A DNA stretch of 64,000 nucleotides from assembly GCA_963709395.1 (NCBI GenBank), contig CAVPWP010000013.1, forward strand, positions 1 through 64,000. Reading direction: 5' to 3'. The DNA is from CAVPWP01 sp963709395. GTDB lineage: Bacteria; Pseudomonadota; Alphaproteobacteria; Rhodobacterales; Rhodobacteraceae. The notes beneath the pieces are model-generated. The model worked only from the letters and a program-made list of their open reading frames with translations, did no database searches and was not told where the DNA came from. Position 1 is the stretch's first letter; each line of letters starts with the position of its first letter. The translations under genes were made by a program, and so were the position numbers. Below are positions 19,682 through 29,799 of the stretch, in pieces.

Positions 19682-20701
19682 ATGACGGCAAGCGACCCGA
19701 AACTCGTCTGCCGGGGCGTCTGGAAGCTGTTCGGCGCCCATGCCGCCGACACGCTCCGCCGTCTCGGCCCCGATGCCGACCCCGCCGCGATTGGGGCGGC
19801 GGGGCTGGTCGCGGCCGTGCGCAACGTGGACCTCACCGTGAACGAGGGCGAGATTTTCGTCATCATGGGGCTTTCCGGGTCGGGCAAGTCCACGCTCGTT
19901 CGATGCCTCTCGCGCCTCGTCGAACCCACGGCTGGCGAGATCCTGTTCCACGGGAAGAACCTGCTCGCCGCCTCCGAGGCAGAGATGATCGCGCTGCGCC
20001 GGCACAAGATGGGCATGGTCTTCCAGCACTTCGCGCTCCTGCCGCACATGACGGTACTGCAGAACGTGGCCTTTCCGCTCGAGGTGCAGGGCGTGGCCCG
20101 CGCGGAACGCGAGGAGCGCGCGGAGCGGATGGTGAGCCTCGTCGGCCTTTCGGGGCGCGAGGACGCCTTCCCCCGCCAGCTCTCAGGCGGGCAGCAGCAG
20201 CGCGTGGGCATCGCCCGGTCGCTCGCCGCCGACCCTGAATTGTGGTTCCTCGACGAGCCGTTCTCGGCGCTCGATCCCCTTATTCGGCGCGAGATGCAGG
20301 ACGAGTTCATCCGTCTCCAGTCGGTCCTGCGAAAGACCATCGTCTTCATCACGCACGATTTCGACGAGGCCATCCGGCTCGCCGACCGCATCGCCATCAT
20401 GAAGGACGGGGCCGTGGTGCAAGCGGGCACACCCGAGGAACTTGTCCTTCACCCCGCGACCGACTACGTCCGCGAATTCACCCGCGCAGTCGCCCGCGCC
20501 AAGGTTGTGAAGGTGGGGAGCGTCATGTCGCCTGCGGGCGGGATGGCCGACGGAGTACGCGTCGCCGCCCGCACCTCCGTGGCCGAGGCCGCGCCACTCT
20601 TTCGCGACGGGACCGAGGCCGTCACCGTGACGGATGCCGGGGGACAGGTGGTCGGGCGGCTCGATCGCGCGACGGTCGTCGACCTGATGCTCGGGGGCTA
20701 G
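19682..20701 (+). CDS. Betaine/choline-type ABC transporter ATP-binding protein
   Basis: ATPase of the quaternary-amine importer (ProV/OpuAA class). The ATG has GGAG 8 bases upstream. Walker A is GLSGSGKSTL, the signature LSGGQQQRVGIARSL, and Walker B LWFLDEPFSALDP; the H-loop is FITHDFDEA. The insert KLFGAHAADTLRRLG before the first beta-strand is typical of ProV-like proteins. The C-terminus (~residues 280-339) is a shortened CBS-like region (VMSPAGGMADGVRVA, VTDAGGQVVGRLDRATV), about one CBS module where ProV usually has two. It ends 5 bases before the permease start. CBS regions regulate such importers by ionic strength in known relatives; whether this short one does is unknown. Confidence 0.9.
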   Translation: MTASDPKLVCRGVWKLFGAHAADTLRRLGPDADPAAIGAAGLVAAVRNVDLTVNEGEIFVIMGLSGSGKSTLVRCLSRLVEPTAGEILFHGKNLLAASEAEMIALRRHKMGMVFQHFALLPHMTVLQNVAFPLEVQGVARAEREERAERMVSLVGLSGREDAFPRQLSGGQQQRVGIARSLAADPELWFLDEPFSALDPLIRREMQDEFIRLQSVLRKTIVFITHDFDEAIRLADRIAIMKDGAVVQAGTPEELVLHPATDYVREFTRAVARAKVVKVGSVMSPAGGMADGVRVAARTSVAEAAPLFRDGTEAVTVTDAGGQVVGRLDRATVVDLMLGG

Positions 20702-20706
20702 GGACC

Positions 20707-22707
20707 ATGGCGACCGCGGCACTCGCGCCTTCCCCTGCCTTCGGCCTGCGGCCGGGAATCATCCTGTGGGCCGCGGCCATCGTTGGCTTTGCGGCGCTCT
20801 GGCTGTGGGGCGGGGCGGCGTTCCCTTGGGCGTTCGAGGTGCCGCGCGCCTGGCGTCCGCCCTTCGCTGCGTGGATCAGCGGGTTCCTCGACTGGTTGAC
20901 GAAGGAAGCGGATTTCGGCCTGTTCACCTTCCGCGACCTGACACGGTTCGTCTCGGCCGTCATCGACGTGCCCTACAAGGTCGCGCTCGGCCTTCTGTCG
21001 GGCGGGGCGACAGTCTTCGGGGTGCCGGTGCCGCCGGTCGGCTGGCTTGGCGTGACACTTCTCGTGGCGCTTCTTGGCCTCGTGCTGGGCGGGGCGCCGC
21101 TTGCTGCGCTCGCGGGCGGCGCGTTTCTCTTCATCGCGGTCTTCGGCCAGTGGACGAGCGCGATGCTCACGCTCGCGTCGATCCTCGTGGCGGTGCCGCT
21201 TGGGGTGGGCGGGGGCCTCCTCCTCGGGATCGCAGGGCACCGCTGGCCGCGCTTCGGGCGGGCCATAGTGCCGTTGCTCGACCTGATGCAGACGATCCCG
21301 GTCTTTGCCTATCTCGTTCCGATCCTGATACTTTTTGGCTTCGGCCCCACCTCGGCCATGATCGCGACGCTGATCTACGCCATGCCGCCGATGACGCGGA
21401 TCACGATGCTGGCGCTGTCCCGCGTGCCGGGAGAGATCGTGGACCTCGGCCATATGATCGGCTGCACACGGCGGCAGATGACCTTGCGGGTGATGGTGCC
21501 GTCCGCGCAGGAGGCGCTCATGGTCGGCGTCAACCAGGTGATCATGCTGTCGCTCAACATGGTCATTATCGCCTCGATGATCGGGGCGGGTGGACTTGGC
21601 TTCGACGTCCTCTCCGCACTCCGGCGGCTCGACTTCGGCGCGGGGCTCGAGGCCGGTTTCGCCATCGTGGCCCTTGCCATCGCGCTCGACCGACTGAGCC
21701 AGGCGGCGGCACGGCGGCGCCCCGCCCCGGTAAGGGAAGGTGCGGCCCGCCACCCCTACCTTCTGGCGGCGGTTGCGGTGCTGCTCGTTTCCGCGCTCGC
21801 GGGTCTCGCCATGCCGGCGCTTCAGAGCTGGCCCGAGGCGTGGCGGCTTTCGACCGGCACCTTCTGGTCGGACGTCGTCGCCTGGATCAACGTCAACTAC
21901 TTCGACGCGATCGAGGCGACGAAGAACGCGGTCCTCCTGAATGTCCTCGTCCCCGTGCGGCGATTTCTGATCGGCCTGCCATGGCTCGGCGTCGCCGTCC
22001 TCCTTGCGCTTGCCGGCTGGCGACTCGGCGGACCGAAGCTCTCGCTTCTCACCGGCGGTCTTACGGTTCTGATCGCCTTCACCGGGCTTTGGGAGGAGGC
22101 CATGATCACGGTCTACCTCTGTGGCATTTCGGTCGTCATCGCCATGCTGATCGGCCTGCCCATCGGCATCCTGGTGGCCGAACGCGACCGCCTCTGGGCT
22201 TGGGTCCGGCTGGTGATCGACACGCTCCAGACCCTTCCCGCCTTCGTCTACCTGATGCCCGCCGTCATGCTGTTCCGCGTGGGCGACTTCACGGCGATGA
22301 TCGCCATCGTCGCCTACGCGCTCGCCCCGGCGATCCGCTACACGGTGCTCGGCCTGCGCGGCGTCGATCCCGCGCTGATCGAGGCGGGCCGGGCGATGGG
22401 CTGCACGCCCTGGCAGATACTGACCCGCATCCGCCTGCGACTTGCGATGCCCGAGATCATGCTCGGCCTGAACCAGACCATCATGTTCGCGCTCTCGATG
22501 CTCGTGATCACCGCGCTCGTGGGCACGCGCGATCTCGGGCAGGAGGTCTATGTCGCGCTCACCAAGGCCGATGCCGGGCGCGGGCTTGTGGCCGGCCTCT
22601 GCGTGGCCTTCATCGCGATCATCGCCGACCGGCTGATCCACGCGGCCGCCTCGCGGTCGCGGGCCCGGCTCGGCCTTGCGGACGGAGGCGCGCATGGGGC
22701 TGCCTGA
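20707..22707 (+). CDS. Double-length betaine/choline-type ABC permease
   Basis: Membrane permease of 666 residues containing two complete ProW-like transport domains in tandem. The first (~residues 140-325) includes LLDLMQTIPVFAYLVPILI, GCTRRQMTLRVMVPSA and a long hydrophobic tail. The second (~455-650) repeats the pattern: VIDTLQTLPAFVYLMPAVM, GCTPWQILTRIRLRLAMP and LVGTRDLGQEVYVAL. Both ATPase-contact loops (EAA-type, GCT..Q) are present, so one polypeptide can replace the usual permease dimer. The ATG at 20,707 is chosen because it is 5 bases after the ATPase stop. The end overlaps the kinase gene by 14 bases. Confidence 0.9.
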   Translation: MATAALAPSPAFGLRPGIILWAAAIVGFAALWLWGGAAFPWAFEVPRAWRPPFAAWISGFLDWLTKEADFGLFTFRDLTRFVSAVIDVPYKVALGLLSGGATVFGVPVPPVGWLGVTLLVALLGLVLGGAPLAALAGGAFLFIAVFGQWTSAMLTLASILVAVPLGVGGGLLLGIAGHRWPRFGRAIVPLLDLMQTIPVFAYLVPILILFGFGPTSAMIATLIYAMPPMTRITMLALSRVPGEIVDLGHMIGCTRRQMTLRVMVPSAQEALMVGVNQVIMLSLNMVIIASMIGAGGLGFDVLSALRRLDFGAGLEAGFAIVALAIALDRLSQAAARRRPAPVREGAARHPYLLAAVAVLLVSALAGLAMPALQSWPEAWRLSTGTFWSDVVAWINVNYFDAIEATKNAVLLNVLVPVRRFLIGLPWLGVAVLLALAGWRLGGPKLSLLTGGLTVLIAFTGLWEEAMITVYLCGISVVIAMLIGLPIGILVAERDRLWAWVRLVIDTLQTLPAFVYLMPAVMLFRVGDFTAMIAIVAYALAPAIRYTVLGLRGVDPALIEAGRAMGCTPWQILTRIRLRLAMPEIMLGLNQTIMFALSMLVITALVGTRDLGQEVYVALTKADAGRGLVAGLCVAFIAIIADRLIHAAASRSRARLGLADGGAHGAA

Positions 22708-23569
22708 CACGGTGACGGCGCTGCCCTTCTGGCGCGGCACGCCCACGGGCGAGCGCCTGTCGGGCGGCCTTTCGAACGAGATCTGGAAGGTCACCGACGA
22801 CGCGGGGCCCCACGTCGTCCGGCTTGGGCGGGATTACCCCTTCCACCATGTCGACCGGGCGCGCGAGGTGATGACCGCGCGCGCCGCGCATGCGGCGGGC
22901 TTCGGGCCCGAGGTGCGATACGCCGCCCCCGGCGTGATGGTCACCGCCTACATCGGCGCGCGGACCTGGGGACCCGAGGACGTGCGCGCCGATCCCGAGC
23001 GCATCGCGCGGCTGCTCAGGGACTTCCACCTGCGGATGGCGGCCGGCATCTCCGGCCCGGCCTTCCTCTTCTGGCCGTTCCACGTCGTGCGCGACTATGT
23101 GCGCACGCTTGGCGGCACGCCGCACGAGGGCGTCACCGGGCCCTTCCTGAGCCTTTCGGACGAGATGGAGAGGGCGCAGGTGCCGCTCCCCATCATCTTC
23201 GGGCACCACGATCTTTTGCCCGCGAACTTCCTCGACGACGGCCGGCGGCTCTGGCTCATCGATTACGAGTACGCGGGCTTCGGCACGGCGCTCTTCGACC
23301 TCGCCGGGGCGGCCTCGAACGCCGAGATGGCGCCCGACGCGGCGCAGGCGCTGCTTGCCGCTTATTTCGGATCGGCCTCCGATCCGGCGCTTCACCGCGC
23401 CTTCGACGCGATGCAGGTCGCCTCGCTCCTGCGCGAGACGCTCTGGGCCTACGTCTCCGACCTTCATCTCGCGGCGCCGGGCGTGGATTACCTCGAGTAT
23501 GCCGCCGAAAACCAGGCACGGCTCGATGCCGCGCTCACCTCTTACCGAAGCCAATGGGGAACAGAATGA
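22694..23569 (+). CDS. Choline/ethanolamine-kinase-like phosphotransferase
   Basis: Small-molecule kinase of the APH/choline-kinase fold. The ATG at 22,694 follows GGAGGCGCGC and lies inside the permease end, so it is translationally coupled. The nucleotide loop region is LSGGLSNEIWKV. Brenner's motif is GHHDLLPANFL (catalytic Asp, then Asn). The metal-binding segment LIDYEYAGFG with the following FDLA matches the choline-kinase group (IDxEY) rather than antibiotic kinases. At 291 residues the length is normal. Its position between transporter and demethylating flavoprotein suggests that the imported amino alcohol, or a product of it, is phosphorylated. The phospho-product could also be the ligand of the DeoR regulator. 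Substrate is inference. Confidence 0.82.
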   Translation: MGLPDTVTALPFWRGTPTGERLSGGLSNEIWKVTDDAGPHVVRLGRDYPFHHVDRAREVMTARAAHAAGFGPEVRYAAPGVMVTAYIGARTWGPEDVRADPERIARLLRDFHLRMAAGISGPAFLFWPFHVVRDYVRTLGGTPHEGVTGPFLSLSDEMERAQVPLPIIFGHHDLLPANFLDDGRRLWLIDYEYAGFGTALFDLAGAASNAEMAPDAAQALLAAYFGSASDPALHRAFDAMQVASLLRETLWAYVSDLHLAAPGVDYLEYAAENQARLDAALTSYRSQWGTE

Positions 23570-26001
23570 ACCTTCCGGACCGCGCCCAGATCGTCGTCAT
23601 CGGCGGCGGGATCATCGGCTGCTCCACCGCCTACCACCTCGCGCGCGATCACAAGGCGGATGTTCTTCTCCTCGAACAGGGCCAGCTCACCTCGGGCTCG
23701 ACCTGGCACGCGGCGGGCCTCGTCGGGCAACTGCGCTCGTCGGCCTCGATCACCCAGGTGCTCAAGTACTCGGTCGAGCTCTACAAGCGGCTGGCCGAGG
23801 AGACGGGCCTCGAGACGGGGTGGAAGATGACGGGCTGCCTGCGGCTTGCCACCACGCCTGACCGGTGGACCGAGTTCCGCCGCCTCGCCACGACCGCGAA
23901 AAGCTTCGGGATGGAGATGCACCTCATCCCGCCCGAGGAGGTCAAGCGGATGTGGCCGCTCATGGACACGTCCGACCTCATCGGCGCGAGCTGGCTACCG
24001 ACTGACGGGCAGGCGAGCCCGTCGGACATCGCCCGCTCGCTCGCCAAGGGGGCACGGATGCACGGGGCAACCCTGCTCGAAGGCGTCCGCGTCACCGGCT
24101 TCCGGATGGACGGCGACCGGATCGTCGCGGTGCAGACCACGAAAGGAGAGGTCCTCTGCGAGAAGGTCGTGAACTGCGCCGGGCAATGGGCGCGGCAGGT
24201 CGGCACGATGGCGGGGATCGAAGTGCCACTCCAGCCCATCAAGCACCAGTACATCATCACCGAGCCGATCCCGGGTCTTTCGACCGAGGCGCCCACGATC
24301 CGCGATCCCGACCGGCGCACCTACTTCAAGGAGGAGGTCGGCGGCCTCGTCATGGGGGGCTACGAGCCCGACCCGCAGCCCTGGACCATGGGCGACGTGC
24401 CGGACGACTGGGAGTTCCGGCTCTTCGACGACGACTGGGACCACTTCACCCAGCACATGGAACAGGCGATCGCGCGCGTGCCCGCACTGGCCGAGGCGGG
24501 CGTGAAGCAGATGATCAACGGCCCGGAGAGCTTCACGCCCGACGGCAACTTCATCCTTGGCCGCGCGCCGGAATGCGCGAACATGTACGTGGGCGCGGGC
24601 TTCAACGCCTTCGGCATTGCCTCGGGCGGCGGGGCGGGCTGGGTTCTTGCCCAGTGGGTCGTGGCCGGTGAGGCGCCGATGGACCTCTGGGTCGTCGACA
24701 TCCGCCGCTTCTCAAGCCTCCACCGGGATCGCCAGTGGGTCTGCGACCGGACCTGCGAGGCCTATGGCAAGCACTACACCGTTGCCTTCCCGCACGAGGA
24801 GATGGAAAGCGGCCGCCCGCGCATCGTCTCGCCACTCTACGACCGGCTCCGGGCGCATCGCGCGGTCTTCGGCTCGAAGCTGGGCTGGGAGCGGCCGAAC
24901 TGGTTCGCGCCGGAGGGCGTCGCCGAGCGCGACATCTACTCGATGGGTCGCCAGAACTGGTTCGGCCCGGTGGGCGAGGAACACGCACTGGTCCGAAGCG
25001 CGGTCGGAGTCTTCGACCAGTCCTCCTTCGCCAAGTACGAGGTGACGGGGCGGGACGCCGAACGCGCGCTGGACCTCGTCTGCGCGGGCGACGTGACGAA
25101 ACCCTCCGGTCGGCTCACCTACACGCAGCTCCTGAACAGCCGGGGCGGGATCGAGGCGGACCTGACCGTGGCACGGATTGCCGGGGACCGGTTCTACATC
25201 GTCACGGGCACGGGGTTCCGGACCCATGACCTCGGATGGATCCAGGACCATCTGCCGATGGGCGACGTGCGGGTCGAGGACGTCACTGAAAGCTGGGGCA
25301 CCCTGTCGCTCATGGGCCCGCGTGCCCGCGAGGTGCTGTCCGCGGTGACCGCGGCCGATGTCTCGAACGCGGCCTTCCCCTTCGGCCATGTGCGCGAGAT
25401 CGACATCGCCGGGGCGCGGACGCGCGCGCTGCGCGTGACCTATGTGGGCGAGCTGGGATGGGAACTCCACGTTCCCCTCGACGCCACCGGACGCGTCTTC
25501 GACGCGCTGATGGCGGCCGGGGCCGGGGCGGGCCTGCGCCCTGTGGGCTACCGCGCGCTTGAATCGCTCCGGCTCGAGAAGGGTTACCGCGCCTGGTCCT
25601 CCGACATCACGCCCAACGACACGCCCCTCGAGGCGGGGCTCGGCTGGGCGGTCAAGATGAAGACGAACCGTCCCTTCATCGGGCGCGAGGCGCTGGAAGC
25701 GATGGCGGGCAAGCCGCTCAAGAAGCGCTTCGCCGGGTTCCTCGTGGAGGGCGAGGCGGTGCTTCTCGGGCGCGAGACGATCCTGCGCGACGGCACGCCG
25801 GTCGGCTACCTCACCTCGGGCGGCTACGGCTACACGCTCGGGCAGGGGATCGGCTACGGCTACGTCCGGAACGCGGAGGGCGTGTCGGATGACTGGCTGG
25901 CCTCGGGGCGATACGAGCTCGTCGTCGCGGGGGAAACGGTTGCCGCGACGCTCGGCAAGCCGCCCTTCCTGGATCCGAAGGGCGAGCGGATCCGGGCCTA
26001 G
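23566..26001 (+). CDS. Dimethylglycine/sarcosine dehydrogenase-like FAD-GcvT protein
   Basis: Two-domain flavoprotein of 811 residues. Residues 1-~400 form a DAO-type oxidase domain: VVIGGGIIGCSTAYHLA is the ADP-binding loop, and TSGSTWHAAGL holds the His (near 47) that carries covalent FAD in dimethylglycine dehydrogenases. Residues ~430-811 form a GcvT/aminomethyltransferase domain (GVFDQSSFAKYEV, LGWELHVP, GYRALESLRLEKGYRAW) that would pass the removed one-carbon unit to tetrahydrofolate. The ATG at 23,566 overlaps the kinase stop (ATGA) and has GGGGA before it; an ATG at 23,554 is an alternative. The likely reaction is oxidative N-demethylation of an imported methylated amine. Confidence 0.9.
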   Translation: MNLPDRAQIVVIGGGIIGCSTAYHLARDHKADVLLLEQGQLTSGSTWHAAGLVGQLRSSASITQVLKYSVELYKRLAEETGLETGWKMTGCLRLATTPDRWTEFRRLATTAKSFGMEMHLIPPEEVKRMWPLMDTSDLIGASWLPTDGQASPSDIARSLAKGARMHGATLLEGVRVTGFRMDGDRIVAVQTTKGEVLCEKVVNCAGQWARQVGTMAGIEVPLQPIKHQYIITEPIPGLSTEAPTIRDPDRRTYFKEEVGGLVMGGYEPDPQPWTMGDVPDDWEFRLFDDDWDHFTQHMEQAIARVPALAEAGVKQMINGPESFTPDGNFILGRAPECANMYVGAGFNAFGIASGGGAGWVLAQWVVAGEAPMDLWVVDIRRFSSLHRDRQWVCDRTCEAYGKHYTVAFPHEEMESGRPRIVSPLYDRLRAHRAVFGSKLGWERPNWFAPEGVAERDIYSMGRQNWFGPVGEEHALVRSAVGVFDQSSFAKYEVTGRDAERALDLVCAGDVTKPSGRLTYTQLLNSRGGIEADLTVARIAGDRFYIVTGTGFRTHDLGWIQDHLPMGDVRVEDVTESWGTLSLMGPRAREVLSAVTAADVSNAAFPFGHVREIDIAGARTRALRVTYVGELGWELHVPLDATGRVFDALMAAGAGAGLRPVGYRALESLRLEKGYRAWSSDITPNDTPLEAGLGWAVKMKTNRPFIGREALEAMAGKPLKKRFAGFLVEGEAVLLGRETILRDGTPVGYLTSGGYGYTLGQGIGYGYVRNAEGVSDDWLASGRYELVVAGETVAATLGKPPFLDPKGERIRA

Positions 26002-26618
26002 ACCCGGCGCAGCACGACGGCGCGGCTGGGCGTCGCGCCGGTTTCCCCGGGCATGGAGATGTAGGGCTCGGTCGTCTCCAGGATCTCCGTCTGCTGGGTG
26101 GTGGCGACGGCGGACGCGAAGCTCCCGGTCCAGAGCGTTTCCTTGACCGTCAGCACCAGCACGCCGCCAGGACGCGTGACGGAAAGAAGTCCGGGCAGCG
26201 CCTCGGCACCAACATGCCCCGTGGTCAGGACGCCTGCGCAGACAACGCCCGCGAAATGTTCTCTTGGCAGCGGCAGGTCGGCGCCGAGCGCCCCCACGTG
26301 GAGCGCCCTGTAGATGCCCTTCGCTCGCGCGACGGCGAGCATCCCCTGGGAGATGTCGAGCGCCTCGACCGCCGGATAGCCGAGGATGCCGAGCCATTCG
26401 CCCACAAGACCGGTGCCGGCCCCAGCGTCGAGCACCGGCGCCGCGCCCTTCGGCAGGTGCCGCGCGAGGAGTGCCGTCGCAATGGCGGGATGCCGGTAGC
26501 CCGCCTTCGCCATGTCCGCATCATAGGAACCAGCCCAGGTGTCGTAGAGCCGCGCGATGTCGGCCGGACCCTTCGCGGCATAGACGGCGTCGAGGTGATC
26601 GTTGTCGTGGTTGGTCAT
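25998..26618 (-). CDS. Class I SAM-dependent methyltransferase
   Basis: Rossmann-fold methyltransferase of 206 residues. The ATG at 26,618 has a strong GGAGAGG upstream; the longer frame to 26,735 is rejected. Motif I is PVLDAGAGTGLVGEWL, motif II VEALDISQGMLAVAR, and motif post-I/IV VVCAGVLTTGHVG. The N-terminal DIARLYDTWAGSYDADM is common to the UbiE-like/Williams-Beuren group. It converges on the flavoprotein gene, the two stops overlapping by 3-4 bases. Its divergent neighbour is a second choline-kinase-like enzyme. Substrate not recognisable; an amine or alkanolamine would fit the setting. Confidence 0.85.
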   Translation of the reverse strand: MTNHDNDHLDAVYAAKGPADIARLYDTWAGSYDADMAKAGYRHPAIATALLARHLPKGAAPVLDAGAGTGLVGEWLGILGYPAVEALDISQGMLAVARAKGIYRALHVGALGADLPLPREHFAGVVCAGVLTTGHVGAEALPGLLSVTRPGGVLVLTVKETLWTGSFASAVATTQQTEILETTEPYISMPGETGATPSRAVVLRRV

Positions 26619-26700
26619 GGAATCCTCTCCTCGACCAACTCTAGCCACGCGTCGCGGCCTGTGGAAGGGTGGGCGCGACCGACGGACACGGAGGGACGGG

Positions 26701-27597
<897 letters not shown>

Positions 27598-27619
27598 GGT
27601 CCGGCGGCATCACGGAACC

Positions 27620-27775
27620 GATCCCTCGGAAGGGCTCCGTCAAGGGAATCCGGGTTGAGGCGGGGCAGGGGGCTGACCAGCGTTGTGCGATGACCCAACC
27701 AAGCCCCTTCAAGTGCTTCAGGACGAGCCCGGAAATCATCTGTCTGGCGGTGATGCTGTAGGTGCAATTCCTGCT
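27620..27775 (+). mobile_element. IS6-family left end remnant
   Basis: Left end of the same IS6 family: the conserved pre-start stretch GGGTTGAGGCGGGGCAGGGGGCTG (27,651-27,674), then an ATG at 27,690 and the transposase N-terminus (MTQPSPFKCFRTSPEIICLAVML) cut by a stop at 27,760. The rest of the transposase is missing, and 27,776-27,963 shows no gene. It separates the amine module from the DoxX-like block. Confidence 0.65.
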
Positions 27776-27963
27776 GATGCCGGAATGTTCCATTCTTCCA
27801 TCTAGCGTTATCGCTACGCTCCTTCCGCTGCGAAAGCCGACACCAGAGCGGCGTGTGAATCGCGGCACGGTCCGGTTCGGTGTTCTTTCGGCTGCTCCGC
27901 ACTAGGTGCTGTGTCGGGATCGGCGGACGCTTGGCCGCCCTCACACGCGACCGAGGTCCGAAT

Positions 27964-28974
27964 ATGCCGACGAAACAGGCTCTCATTGCGATCGCTGTAT
28001 TGACCGCTGCAGGGACGCAAGCCGGGGCGCACGTCAATTGGTTTGTCGAAGCCGGCGCGGAGCCGCTGCCAAACTACAGCATCACCGATCCCGTCTTCCT
28101 TGCGTGGTGCGCCATCGCGGTGGGTCTCGTGCTGTGTTCCGTCTGGCTTGATCGATGGTTGCCGACCCTGCGTGTGCCGGACACCAAACTGCGGCATGAC
28201 TTCATGGAAATCCTGCGGGTCTTCACCGGCATGAGCTTTCTCCTGACGGCCTATGAAGGTGCCCTTGTTGCGCCGCATCAAGTGGCGCAGGGCGGACTCG
28301 GCGCTGGCCTCGTCTTTCTGCAGGCGACCATCGGCCTCATGCTCATTGCGAACCGCTGGGTGAAGCATGCAGCGTTTCTAATGCTGGTGCTGCATGCCGG
28401 TGTCGTGGTCGAATTCGGCGTTCTGGCCGCGTTGGAATATGCAATCATCATCGGCATTGCGTTCTTCCTGATGTTCAATGCGATCGAAGACGTTTCGCTA
28501 CGCGAGAAATGGAAGCCCTATTCCGTAGACGCACTGCGGATCTGGACGGGGATTTCATTGGTTTCCCTCGCGGTGGGTGAAAAGCTTGCGCCGTCCGCAC
28601 TTGGCCAGGTCTTCGTGGCACAGTACCAATGGAATTTCATGCAGGCGCTCGGCTTCGGCATCTTCGACGACCGGCTGTTCGTGTTGGCCGCCGGGATGGT
28701 GGAAGCCGCGATCGGCGTCGTGCTGATCCTGGGAACCACGACCCGCCTCGCGATCCTCGCCTTGTCGGCGATGATGGCGCTCTCGAACATCGTCTTCATC
28801 ATTCAGGGAAACAACGAAGCGGCGCTCGTCGAATTCGTCGGCCACATGCCGATCATCGGGGTCGCCCTTGTCTTGCTTCTGCTGGGATACGGCCAACGGT
28901 TGAAGATCACGCACGTCAACTTCATGCGCGGCAGCGACCGCACCGCACTCCGAGGCCAGGACAACGCAACGTGA
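27964..28974 (+). CDS. DoxX-like polytopic membrane protein
   Basis: Integral membrane protein of 336 residues with a possible signal segment (MPTKQALIAIAVLTAAGTQAGA) and about eight hydrophobic helices. Segments such as RVFTGMSFLLTAYEGALVAP and RIWTGISLVSLAVGEKLAPS look like two DoxX-type units. I chose the ATG at 27,964 because it gives a clean N-terminus, though no strong ribosome site is visible. It begins a block of redox and membrane genes after an IS6 remnant. Function unknown; DoxX relatives are linked to thiol and oxidative-stress processes. It differs clearly from the short DoxX-like protein at 31 kb. Confidence 0.65.
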   Translation: MPTKQALIAIAVLTAAGTQAGAHVNWFVEAGAEPLPNYSITDPVFLAWCAIAVGLVLCSVWLDRWLPTLRVPDTKLRHDFMEILRVFTGMSFLLTAYEGALVAPHQVAQGGLGAGLVFLQATIGLMLIANRWVKHAAFLMLVLHAGVVVEFGVLAALEYAIIIGIAFFLMFNAIEDVSLREKWKPYSVDALRIWTGISLVSLAVGEKLAPSALGQVFVAQYQWNFMQALGFGIFDDRLFVLAAGMVEAAIGVVLILGTTTRLAILALSAMMALSNIVFIIQGNNEAALVEFVGHMPIIGVALVLLLLGYGQRLKITHVNFMRGSDRTALRGQDNAT

Positions 28975-29052
28975 CCAGACCGAGAGGCTGAAGCAGCCAG
29001 CGCATCGAAGATCGCTACAACCTGGTCACGGACAAGCCACGAGGATTATCAA

Positions 29053-29694
29053 TTGGCTCTACCTCTCGTCATCATGGGCGCAACGTCCGGCATAGGGTCG
29101 CTTGCGGCAAAGGAGGCCGTGGCGCGTGGTATCCCCGTGCGCGCGTTTGCACGCAGCGCTGGTGCCCTGGACGCGAGCGAACTTCTCGAACCGTTCCCGG
29201 GCGACGCACGCAGCGCCGAAGATGTCGAAGCCGCTTTGTCGGGTGCCCGCGCCGTGATCTACGCACTTGGGATCAAGGAGCGGTTGGCGATGCTCTGGGA
29301 GGAGGAGCGGCTCTTTTCCGATAGCACGCGTGTGCTGCTGGAAGCGATGAATGCCAAAGGTCCCAAACGGCTTGTCGCCGTCACCGGGTTCGGCGCAGGG
29401 AGGTCCCGAAGCGCCATGAGCACGCTCGAGAGCCTCGGCCACAAGGCCATACTGGGCAGGCCCTATGCCGACAAGGATCGCCAGGAGGCGCTGATCATGG
29501 ATAGCGACCTTGACTGGACCATCGCGCGCCCGGTCATCCTGACCAGCAGACCGAAGTCGGGGCGAATGCAAGTCCTTCGCGACCCGTCGACGTGGAGAAA
29601 CGGATTGGTATCACGTGCGGACGTCGCATCCTATCTGGTGGATGCCGTGGAAAACGATCTCGACATTCGCGCGGATGTCGTTCTTGCCAAGTAG
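29053..29694 (+). CDS. NAD(P)-binding atypical short-chain dehydrogenase
   Basis: NAD(P)H-binding protein of 213 residues in the NmrA/atypical-SDR group. The start is TTG at 29,053, supported by GAGGA 7 bases upstream and by the family-like N-terminus LPLVIMGATSGIGSLAAKEA, a dinucleotide-binding loop close to the start. Further landmarks are VIYALGIKERL, KRLVAVTGFGAGRS and DWTIARPVILTS, typical of this group, which lacks the classic YxxxK catalytic pair. It lies between a DoxX-like gene and a FolB-like gene on the other strand. Likely cytosolic; a redox or nitrogen-sensing role is possible but not shown. Confidence 0.8.
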   Translation: MALPLVIMGATSGIGSLAAKEAVARGIPVRAFARSAGALDASELLEPFPGDARSAEDVEAALSGARAVIYALGIKERLAMLWEEERLFSDSTRVLLEAMNAKGPKRLVAVTGFGAGRSRSAMSTLESLGHKAILGRPYADKDRQEALIMDSDLDWTIARPVILTSRPKSGRMQVLRDPSTWRNGLVSRADVASYLVDAVENDLDIRADVVLAK

Positions 29695-29799
29695 ATCGAC
29701 AGGTTTGGTGCCACCGACCTCGCGCGACCAGGCGCATCTGCCATGCCTGGCTCGGCGCCGCGACAGGCTGGGGGGTAGATGTGTTGCGGGGTGAGGCTG

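Noticed and set aside
20698..22794. A 698-codon minus-strand frame opposite the double permease
   Set aside because: Composition is the antisense of a hydrophobic protein (rich in Arg, His, Asp); no domain is recognisable.
24712..26397. 561-codon minus-strand frame under the flavoprotein gene
   Set aside because: Antisense shadow; the sense strand carries clear FAD and GcvT motifs.
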